Below are positions 56,134 through 64,000 of a DNA stretch of 64,000 bases, one piece after another. The notes under the pieces were generated by a model, which saw only the letters and a list, made by a program, of their open reading frames with translations, had not been told where the DNA came from and made no database searches. The number at the start of each line of letters is the position of its first letter. Position 1 is the first letter of the stretch. This stretch comes from Sorex araneus (taxonomy: Eukaryota; Chordata; Mammalia; Eulipotyphla; Soricidae): positions 121,933,678 to 121,997,677 of the forward strand of contig NC_073307.1 in NCBI RefSeq assembly GCF_027595985.1, read 5' to 3'. The translations under genes were made by a program, and so were the position numbers.

Positions 56134-56239
56134 TTCAAAAAAAAAAAAATTGTGTACCTATAGGCTCTGTAGAAAAGCCACAACATTGTTCTTAGTTTTC
56201 TCATTTTGCTGAGAGTGGCCACTTTACTGATCAGCGTGT

Positions 56240-56395
56240 TGGTTTGGTTTAGTTCGGTTTGGGGGCCATACCTCTCTGTGCTCAGGGCGTCCATCCAGGG
56301 TTCCCTCCTGGCAGGGCTAAGAGTGGAGGGGGACAATATACGTTTCGGCTATGTCTAGGCAAGCACATTCTTCACTGCTTTATCTCTCTGGTCTA
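56240..56395 (-). repeat. family A SINE, old
   Basis: GGGGGCCATACCTCTCTGTG, TTCCCTCCTGGCAGGGCTAA, CTGCTTTATCTCTCTGGTC. Confidence 0.65.
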
Positions 56396-56707
56396 CACTG
56401 ATCGACTTTGAAAGGTCAAACTGGGGCTCACGTGAGTGTCCAGGAGCCTCTGGCCTAGAAGAATCAGGTACTCAACTTCCTGCCCCCTTTCTCTGTCTGT
56501 CTCTCTCCTCTTTCTCTGTGCTCTCAACTTTTTTTCCTCACCTCTTTCATGAAGATACAAAACTCCAAAGATAAGAGGGCCACGTGTCAGAATTGGGTCC
56601 CGGGTGGAAAAGACAAGTTCTTCTATTCCAAAAACCCAATCCCTAACTCTGGCAAGAAGAGGAGGAAGAGGGTAGGTTGGGGGAGAACCACCCACTTCCC
56701 CACCCAA

Positions 56708-56784
56708 CCCTCTTTATTAGATTCTCCGTAGCTGTTTATGATTCCTATTAATCACATGTAATAACCCTCCCAATTATTAAATTA
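56708..56784 (-). repeat. AT-rich inverted repeat, right arm
   Basis: CTCTTTATTAGATTCTCCGT, GTTTATGATTCCTATTAATC and CAATTATTAAATTA, the inverted counterpart of 52721-52800. Weaker similarity may extend outward (GAGGGAA...CATG). Confidence 0.85.
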
Positions 56785-57410
56785 TAAAGACATGCATTCC
56801 CTCAGCCAAATAAAATAATTATTTACTAAAATGAATTAACTTATAGAAAAGCCTGCCTTCTACGGCGGCTGAAACTCAGCATAATGAGTTTATCAGGCTT
56901 AAAAAGGAGCCCAGACAGGCCTTTTTTTTTTTTTTTTTCAGTGAAATGAATACACTGATTACAGTGAAGCTTATCCCTACTGGCGTGGTGCCATGTGCTG
57001 TTTCTTTAATAAACACAGGCAAGTTGTTTCTCTGTTTTTGATAGAATTTATCGAGGTTTCCTCTTGCAATTAACAGGCCTGGTGGGAGAGTGGGGGAGGA
57101 CTTGTTCTTACCAGCCTCCTCCTGCAGGAACCTAAAGTTGCTCATTTGGGGCCTTCTTTGTGCTTCAATAGTCCTACCCATCTAAGGGCTTGGCACAGAG
57201 ATCAGATTTTGTTGACAATATACTTGCCACATCTCCAGGGACAAGCATCTCCGGGACGGCAGCCTTAGCAGGGAAGGGCGCCTGTTTCAGGGAATCAAAG
57301 TGGAAACAGAATGGAAACTATACCTCGACCCTTCTCTGACGAGGGGAAAAGGGCTCCCCTTCCTTTTCTTGGCAACAACCCTACAGATCTTCCTACTGGA
57401 CCCTAATTAT

Positions 57411-58065
57411 ATCATTGTCATCCCGTTGATCATCAATTTGCTCAAGCAGGTGCCAGTAACATCTCCATTTGTCCTAGGCCTGAGGTTTTAGCAGTCTCTC
57501 TTTACTCTTTCTTCCCAGCAGTGCCACATTGGAGGCTCTTTCAGGGTCAGGGGAATGAGACCCATCATTGTTACTGTATTTGGCATATCGAATATGTCAC
57601 AGAGAGCTCGCCAGGTTCTGCCGTGTGGGCAGGATGCTCTCAGTACATTGCCAGGTTCTCTGAGAGGGAGAACTAGGCTTTAAGAGGTGGGGTGGCTGCA
57701 TTCGCTTCTGGGAGCGTTGTTTTATAGTTTCTGAATCTTGGCCATTGATGGGATTACATGGCGCTGGGGGCAGTTTCTGGGTGTGGCTGCCAAGCTACTG
57801 GAAAATGGGGAATCTGGGCGGAAGAGGCCCTGTCCTAATTCGTGCAGGCTTGGAGATTTCAGCCCCGGGTGCCGCACACGTGGGTTCCTCTGCTGGTTCC
57901 TTCAACGTGTGGAGAGGGGCCTTGAGCATGGCTGTGGCTGGGTTCCGGAGGTCTTCGGCTGCTGGGGGTCTGCTCGGAGCAGGGAGGGAAACTAAACCCA
58001 CCCACTTCGAGGGACCCTCGGTGAAGACAGCCAGGCATGGGGGCAAGGAGATTCTGCCTGGATCC
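57411..58065 (-). repeat. family C long composite repeat, most complete copy
   Basis: Left end CATTGTCATCCCGTTGATCA is the shared B/C tail. Then come the C-specific insert (GAGGTTTTAGCAGTCTCTCT, TTTCAGGGTCAGGGGAATGA), the core, and the 5' module: GGCCATTGATGGGATTACAT, ACGTGTGGAGAGGGGCCTTG, GTGAAGACAGCCAGGCATGG. About 650 bp. Frames of 83 (minus) and 147 (plus) codons are not supported as genes. Confidence 0.88.
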
Positions 58066-58209
58066 CAACATTATCAGAATGTTTTCCAATGGTCTCTCAA
58101 GTGCATGCCTAGCGAACAGGATTTACGGCAAACAGGGAACCTGGTGGCTGGGGTAATCAGGCTGGAAAACTCTTTGCATACTCATTAAGCCATCCAGTCT
58201 CCCACATTT

Positions 58210-58312
58210 ATTTGTGTGCTTTGGTGAGGATGGCGGAGGTGCAGGGGGTCAAATCTAGGACCGCACACATGGGGGACAGGTGTTCTACCACTTGGGCCAC
58301 ATCCTGGTTCTC
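58210..58312 (-). repeat. old tRNA-like SINE fragment
   Basis: GGGGGTCAAATCTAGGACCG and TTCTACCACTTGGGCCACAT, reversed tRNA-type head. Diverged. Confidence 0.4.
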
Positions 58313-58334
58313 AAATTAATTTTATTAAGATACT

Positions 58335-58516
58335 TTTGTAGGCTTTGGGGCCACACCCTGTGGTATGCAGGGATCACTCCTGGCTCTCTGATCTGGAATC
58401 ATTCCTGGCAGGGCTGTGGGATTTGCTGGCTCTATGTGATGCTAGGGATTGAACCCTGGTCAGCCATGTGCATGGTAAGTACCAGAAACCCTGCCTTATG
58501 TATGTCTCTAGCCCCA
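58335..58516 (-). repeat. family A SINE
   Basis: TTTGGGGCCACACCCTGTGG, AGGGATTGAACCCTGGTCAG, TATGTCTCTAGCCCC. Confidence 0.8.
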
Positions 58517-58524
58517 AATTAAGT

Positions 58525-58628
58525 TGTGGGGGGGGGGCATGCCAGGTGGTGCTCAGCACTTACTCCTGACAGTGCTCTGGTGACCATATGTAGTACAGGG
58601 ATGAAACTGGGGTGGGTCATGTGCAAGC
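58525..58628 (-). repeat. family A SINE, head lost
   Basis: GCCAGGTGGTGCTCAGCACT, GACCATATGTAGTACAGGGA; stops at GTGCAAGC where the next copy begins. Confidence 0.7.
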
Positions 58629-58790
58629 TTTGTTTTGGGGCCACACCCATCAGTGCTCAGGGATTACTTACTGGCTTTGTGCTCAGGGATCACTCATGGC
58701 GGTGCTCAGGGACAACATGAGGTACTGGGCATCAAACCCAGGTCAACTGCAAGCAAGGCATGTACCCGTTGTACTGTCATTCTGCCCCCA
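58629..58790 (-). repeat. family A SINE
   Basis: TTTTGGGGCCACACCCATCA, GTGCTCAGGGATCACTCATG, GTACTGTCATTCTGCCCC. Third same-orientation copy in a row. Confidence 0.8.
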
Positions 58791-59004
58791 TCGTTTTTAA
58801 TAATTATTAATTTTTTAAATAATTTTAAAAATAATATTAAAATTAATTGATTTTAATATTTGGGGACAGTCAGAAGTTCACCCAGGAGGATTCAAATTCT
58901 TCATAAATGCATCCAACAAGCCTGTATTCTATAGTGAAGCAATGAGTACACATAGAACTTATGTTTTACCGTGTACATTCATTTCAGAGTAGGTATTGGA
59001 CATT

Positions 59005-59167
59005 ATTTTCTTTTTGGGTCACACACAGCGATGCTCAGGGGTTACTCCTGGCTCTGCACTCAGGAATTACTCCTGGCAGTGCTTGGGGGACCATACGGGA
59101 TGCTGCAGATTGAAGGGTCAACTGCGTGCAAGGCAAATGCCCTACCCGCTGTACTATCACTCCAGCC
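59005..59167 (-). repeat. young family A SINE with target-site duplication
   Basis: Flanked by GGTATTGGACATT at 58992-59004 and 59168-59180. Near-consensus, with a small deletion in the B-box region (GCAGATTGAAGGGTCAACTG). Confidence 0.95.
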
Positions 59168-60824
59168 GGTATTGGACATTTGTGATAGGTGTCATGCTTA
59201 GGCAGGTGGGTGAAGCAGGCAGGGAAGGTGCCTGCTGTCCTGGTATATGCCTTTGGGATGGGTGGGGGAAGGGGTGTGGCGGCCAGGACTACTACAAGCA
59301 AGGCCCAAAACAGTTCCCACCTTGGGCGTGGGCTTGGCCCAGTGACTCACTTTTAAGAAATAATATCAGCCAAAGGCATGGAAAGTCACTTCTGATTGGG
59401 TGCCAAAATAGATTCACTGCTGTCTCATTAGTGCTCTCCATCACCTCCCTCCCCTCCCCCCTGGTTTCTCCGCACAGTCTCTGACTGCTCCTGTGGTCGT
59501 GATGTCCCTGCAGTGTTATGTTAGATAGACATGCTCTGCCTCTAGGGTTGGCGGACAGCCCATAAACGCATGATCAGATCCTCTCCATCCAGCAAGCCCT
59601 TCTACTCATTGCAGGTAGCTCATCTCCTGGTCCAGCATGCGGGGAACCTGGGCACTGTTCCACCACTTAGAAGGCCAAGAATATCCTCTTTCTCCCCTCC
59701 CTACTCCAAAACCTCAATTATCACCTCTGCTGGTGCTTTTCGAAAGGATGGCTCCTGACTTGCCAGTTAGGCATACTCCTGTGACCATCCTTCCAGTCTC
59801 ACTAGCTCAGCATGCCTTCTTCCCTCCTTTACCACCCCCCCCCACCCCTGCCCCTAAGCAGTCATTCTGGATCTGGGCACCTTGCAGCCATCACCCCATT
59901 CTTCCATCACCTGCTTGGCCAGACTCTCCGAGACTTCTAGATACCCAGGTTCCTGGCATGGGGACTTCCTAGATTCTCTTCCTCCTCCACCCTGCATAGC
60001 AAACCTGTCATTTTTTCTGCCAAGTTTTTCTTCCCAGGGTCTCATTCATCTGCCCCTCTAGTCTACTTCCCCTAAGGCCCAGCTACTCATCATACTCACC
60101 CCCAGACTACAATTATCCCTGCCTTAAAGGATTTATTACATGCTGGGTGTGGGGGCCACATTCTCAGGCAAAGTAGACTTGACACCAGTCTTCATGGAAG
60201 TTGCATTACAGCTTGCCCTCCATCCATTTATTCACATATGTACTAAGCACTCAGCGTTTTGCCTTTGTTTAGTTAACCCAAGTTCTTGAAAGTTGGAGGT
60301 AACTTAGCTTGTCATACTAGGTGCAGGAGGAACTTTTGATAAATAGCTTGACATTGGAAGCGATGGCTCCAGAAGGACCATCTGGAAAATTAGGTGCACT
60401 TTCATTCTCCACCCCAGGAATTGTGGTTCTGAGCATTTTAGGCTGGAGCTGAATCTGCAGCTTGAAGGAATCCTGGTAAGAAGAGTTATATTGACATCCC
60501 AGGAAAGGCCAGGGTGGGGCCTTTGTCTACATTCCTCAGATACCAGGATTTACTTTATCTCAGCCCATCTCTCCTTCACCTGTAACTTCAAGTACCTGCA
60601 TTACCCCAGGCAATCTGGCCAGGGGACAGGGTAATGGCAGTGTCTGTGTGCAGACAGCAGCCCATTGGTATCTCAGCAAAGGACTCCAGGCCAGGAGTGA
60701 TGGAGGTACTAGGGTGTAGGGGAGGAGCCCATATAGCTGCAGGCTGTGAGGTGGGTACATGCCTCATGGGCTAGGGAAAGGAATATGTATGGGGGCTTAG
60801 AAATAAATAAAGTTTAGGAATTCT

Positions 60825-60945
60825 TTTTTTTTTTTTCTTTTTGGGTCACACCTGGCAATGCTCAGGGGTTACTCTTGGCTCTGCACTCAGGAATCACTCC
60901 TGGCTGTGCTCAGGGGACCATATGGGATGCTGGGAATCAAGTGTA
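60825..60945 (-). repeat. young family A SINE lacking its tRNA-like head
   Basis: TTTTGGGTCACACCTGGCAA, GAATCACTCCTGGCTGTGCT, CATATGGGATGCTGGGAATC, then unrelated AAGTGTAAGATCAAGTGTAA. 5'-truncated at the B-box. Confidence 0.9.
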
Positions 60946-61199
60946 AGATCAAGTGTAAAAAGTGAGCAGGAACCAGGCCACATAAGTTGTCTGTCCCTGC
61001 CTCTGGTCAGAATTGCTCCTAGAGCAATGCAGAAGCTCTCAATGACTATTAACCGAGATGACCAGGGGTGGCAGGGCTGGGGGCGGGGTGGGGTGGGCAG
61101 GGAGTGGGGCAAGCCCTTCCAGACCGCCCCCCAGTGTGGAGTGCCTCCCAAGAGGTCCATCTGGATGCTTGGCCCTTCTTTGTTCTATCTAAGAAGTTT

Positions 61200-61440
61200 C
61201 TTTGTGGGGTGGGGGTGGGTTGGTCGTGCTAAGCAATGCTCAAAAAAGCCAGGGGCCACTGGGTCAGATAGTTCAGCACTAGAGGTCAGCAGAGCTGGAG
61301 GCCCCCAGAGCAACACCTGGTGCACAGGGGTTTCTAGGGCTTGTGGTGCTCAGGGGTTCATAGGATGCCAAAGATTAAATTTGGGGGCCTTGTGTATACA
61401 AGGTCTGCAAACCAGACCTCTTAGCAACCACCCCACCCCA
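61200..61440 (-). repeat. degenerate family A SINE cluster
   Basis: CTTGTGGTGCTCAGGGGTTC and GATGCCAAAGATTAAATTTG are recognisable; the rest is too diverged to set ends. Confidence 0.45.
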
Positions 61441-61509
61441 TGTGCAGACTTGTCAAGCTCATAGTCATTTCAGTTCTTTCAAGGGTATATGACAACCCTT
61501 GAAACAACT

Positions 61510-61690
61510 TTCACATCGGTCACTGCGGTTTCTCTCTGGTCTAGCTGCTTTATCCATTGACTCCTCAAGGCAGATATGTAAGATGGGTGAATAACTTCTC
61601 CATTTACAGAGAAGAAAAATGAGTGCGGCTCACACAGAAGTATAAGTCCTTTTATAAGCAAGACATCGGGTAAGTAAGCATCCCTCAACT
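61510..61690 (-). repeat. MIR-like fragment
   Basis: CTCCATTTACAGAGAAGAAA and TGAGTGCGGCTCACACAGAA resemble the reversed MIR core. Confidence 0.45.
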
Positions 61691-62634
61691 GGGCAAGGCA
61701 GGGCTCTGATAGAGAGCAGGTCAACGGGGCTCCATATAGGACACAAAGGAGCTGCAGTTACGACAGAGGAACTCATTTCTTCATAACGGAGTGGTGGGTG
61801 TAAGACAACGATTTCCCTTAAACATCCAGAGAGCCACAGCACAGAGGCCTTGGCGCCACAGAGCTCTGTCTATATGAAGCTGGAAGATTGGAAGCTTGTT
61901 CTTGCCCAGGTCTCTAACCGAAGCTGTCTTGAGTCTGGGGTCTCAGTTCCTTTCCACCTGGACATGTCCTTGAACTCTCTCTACATGGACTGGTCTGGTT
62001 TGGCCTATCTCATTTTGCATAATGGCACGAGGGGCCAGGCAGGGAGACAGAACAGTTTCTTCTGACCTGCTTTAGGAAGATGGGTAGGCTCAGTTTTAGT
62101 GAGTCCCAATTGTCAAAGTAAGTCCAAAGGCTTCTCTCTGGTCCTAAGGTGGGGAAGTGGATATCATAGTTTGATGGAGGTGTGAAAGAGAATGAACCAG
62201 CAGAAATATCTTTGCAGCCTGGTACTTTTGCATCAAAGAAACTGGCATGTGAATGAACCTGCAGGAATATGAGAGCCGACACTGTGCTTTGTGGCTTTGT
62301 AGATCCTGTGGGCTCAGCCTATGTAAATGCGTAGTTAAGATTTGCTGAATTGAATGATGACATGCAGAAGGTATAAATGAACTTCTTTTAGAGTTTGCTT
62401 ATTATTCTTGCAGTTTTTTATAACCGCTTTTGTCTTCAGTTGAAACACTCTGTTTCATGGTTGTTTTATTTTAAGGAGTGTTTCTTCTCCATCAGAGATT
62501 CAACCAGATGCTATTTCAACAGGGTCACAGCTTCTTGCTTTGTAGGAGTATCTGAGGGTGGGAGTTGGGGGAACTCTTGAAAGCCCCAAAGACACCTTTA
62601 TAGTTTGCAAATTGTATCCAGAGTCCCCATCAAC

Positions 62635-62745
62635 CTTTAAAGCTGCCTTTGGTAGGGAGGATGCTGGTGTCCTCCCTTCATTTTTACAGATTGGAAAGTG
62701 AAGGGAGCTTGAGAGGCTCTAACCCAGACCCCAGATAGTAGTTTC
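62635..62745 (-). repeat. MIR-like fragment
   Basis: CATTTTTACAGATTGGAAAG and GAGGCTCTAACCCAGACCCC resemble the reversed MIR core. Confidence 0.45.
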
Positions 62746-62865
62746 ATGCCACTAACTTCAAACTTTCATCAGAACTTTCCACTTTTTGGACAGCATTGCC
62801 CTCTGCTTTGCACAACCACGCTCATGGCCTACTTTCGGGTCCTCTCTTATACTTTTTCTTTTCTT

Positions 62866-63035
62866 TTGTTTTGCTTTGGGTCATACCCAGCAGTGCTCAG
62901 GGCTTACTGCGAGTTCTGAACTCAGGAATCACTACTGGCAGGTTCAAGGGACCGTCTGGGATGATGGGGATTGAACCCAAGTCAGACATGCGGAAGGGAA
63001 GAGCTCTAGCCACTGAACTATTGCTCTGGACCCTC
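62866..63035 (-). repeat. family A SINE
   Basis: TGGGTCATACCCAGCAGTGC, GAACTCAGGAATCACTACTG, GGATTGAACCCAAGTCAGAC, CTATTGCTCTGGACCC. Confidence 0.85.
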
Positions 63036-63214
63036 TTGCACTTTTCAGAGGCTGTTTATACAAGCAACAGGGACTCTTCAATGCTATAGCGTTGAAGCTT
63101 ATTATTTACACACCTTTAGACTTGCCTTATACAGGAAGAGAATGGTAAAGGACCGAGTAGAACTCTTTTGCCCATATGTGTACCTTTTGCTTGTCATTTT
63201 TTCTTTCTTCCTCT

Positions 63215-63497
63215 CCTTCCTTCCTTCCTTCCTTCCTTCCTTCCTTCCTTCCTTCCTTCCTTCCTTCCTTCCTTCCTTCCTTCCTTCCTTCCTTCCTTCC
63301 TTCCTTCCTTCCTTCCTTCCCTCCTTCCTTCTTCCCTTCCTTCCTTCCTTCCCTCCTTCCTTCTTCCCTTCCTTCCTTCCTTCCCTCCTTCTTTCCCTCC
63401 TTCCTTCTTCCCTTCCTTCCTTCCTTCCCTCCTTCCTTCCCTCCTTCCTTCTTCCCTCCCTCCCTCCCTCCCTCCCTCCTCCCTCCCTCCTTCCCTC
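63215..63497 (+). repeat. (TTCC)n / (CCCTCCTT)n microsatellite
   Basis: Pure polypyrimidine tract: a homogeneous TTCC array to about 63319, then variant CCCTCCTTCCTTCTTCCCTT units, then CCCT units. All six-frame ORFs over it (Phe-Leu-Pro-Ser or Lys-Glu-Gly-Arg repeats) are artefacts. Confidence 0.97.
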
Positions 63498-63654
63498 TTC
63501 GATTTTATATAGTTGCAATACAATTCTGATTTTACATGTTCCTCAGTGCTCTCCAAACTGATCTCCAATTCTGTGGCTATCATATCCTCTTTGCCGCTGT
63601 TGGACAGCCTACTGTTTGGAAACTGGTTGTGAAGAATCTCTGATCTGGTCTCCG

Positions 63655-63745
63655 AATTCAGTGGGAAGAGCCTGGCACCAACCATCAGGAGCCCTGACTC
63701 TGGATTCGACGGTTCAATTTCCCCTCACTATTTTTTCTGATCTGT
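63655..63745 (+). repeat. MIR fragment
   Basis: CCCTGACTCTGGATTCGACG and TTTTCTGATCTGTAAAACAG match sense MIR. Confidence 0.5.
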
Positions 63746-63865
63746 AAAACAGGGAGAGGCTTCTTCTGCCTCCTCACTAAGGCCTGTTGTGGAGGTGAAG
63801 GAGATCCTGGAGAGGGGAGTGGGCAGGGAGGTTATAAAGTATAGGGATATATAAAAGAGATGGCT

Positions 63866-63990
63866 TGAAGGGCTAGAACACATGCTTTGTCTGAAGACGG
63901 TCCAGGTTGGATCCCTGGCACCCAACAGTCCCTTAAGCACTGCCGGAAGTAATATTGGGCACCACTGGATGTGGCTCAAATACAAAATGT
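63866..63990 (+). repeat. family A SINE, old
   Basis: GGGCTAGAACACATGCTTTG, GGTTGGATCCCTGGCACCCA, AAGCACTGCCGGAAGTAATA, GATGTGGCTCAAATAC. Confidence 0.65.
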
Positions 63991-64000
63991 TCCTCTTTTG

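Larger units (their letters stand above)
31190..64000. other. intergenic flank, upstream side of E2F8
   Basis: No coding exon of a second gene could be supported. In human the neighbour on this side is NAV2, far away. Unique stretches without recognised elements include 35150-37500 (apart from MIR traces), 44290-45235, 46240-47185, 47685-49200, 50430-52090 and 59185-60815. Confidence 0.65.

Noticed and set aside
235-58065. CRISPR-like or phage-like interpretation of the regularly recurring repeats
   Set aside because: They are dispersed tRNA-derived SINEs with target-site duplications in mammalian DNA, not a spaced array.
60841-61464. 207-codon plus-strand frame
   Set aside because: Begins inside a SINE (GHTWQCSGVTLGSALRNHSW is translated SINE body) and runs through old repeats.
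63102-63685. Frames of 114-163 codons rich in Phe-Leu-Pro-Ser or Lys-Glu-Gly-Arg
   Set aside because: Pure translation of the TTCC microsatellite.

Overview
The window is nuclear DNA from a eutherian mammal. Most likely it is a shrew of the Sorex type, because dozens of copies match the tRNA-derived SINE I know from shrew (Soricidae) genomes, with a head like GGGGCTGGAGCGATAGCACA and a CCC-rich body ending GGGTGTGACCCAAAAAG. The species call is an inference from repeat recognition; there is no bacterial, phage or viral gene system here.

One protein-coding gene can be fully reconstructed: E2F8, the atypical E2F transcriptional repressor, on the minus strand. Twelve coding exons run from the start codon at 25275 down to the stop at 9002. 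All splice junctions have AG/GT boundaries and compatible phases, and the spliced frame is open for exactly 867 codons plus stop, the length I know for human E2F8. Both winged-helix DNA-binding domains and the N-terminal KEN degron are intact. Upstream is a CpG island (about 26.0-28.3 kb) with E2F sites, CCAAT boxes and candidate first-exon donors. Downstream (about 8.4-9.0 kb) is the 3' UTR.

Layout: 1-8.4 kb is the downstream flank, with SINE copies, a GAT microsatellite and a possible transposase remnant. From 8.4 to 25.3 kb lies E2F8 with repeat-bearing introns. From 26.0 to 28.3 kb is the CpG-island promoter with a long CT repeat. From 28.3 to 64 kb is non-coding flank in which I can support no second gene; in human the next gene in this direction is NAV2, which is not seen here. 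That flank holds many shrew SINEs, several L1 3' ends, one young 2-kb L1 insertion with an open ORF2 C-terminus, old MIR fragments, a TTCC microsatellite, and AT-rich repeat-poor blocks that look like conserved regulatory DNA.

The repeats fall into three related modular families. Family A is a tRNA-like head plus SOR body with an A-rich tail. Family B is the same tRNA-like head joined to a different core, ending in CAGTGA repeats rather than poly(A). Family C is long (about 0.5-0.7 kb), has another 5' module, and shares family B's core and tail. Several copies keep perfect target-site duplications, so their ends can be set to the base. The most unexpected single observation is an inverted pair of AT-rich, TAAT-motif-containing blocks (52721-52800 and 56708-56784), nearly 90% identical and about 4 kb apart, with the young L1 inserted between them.
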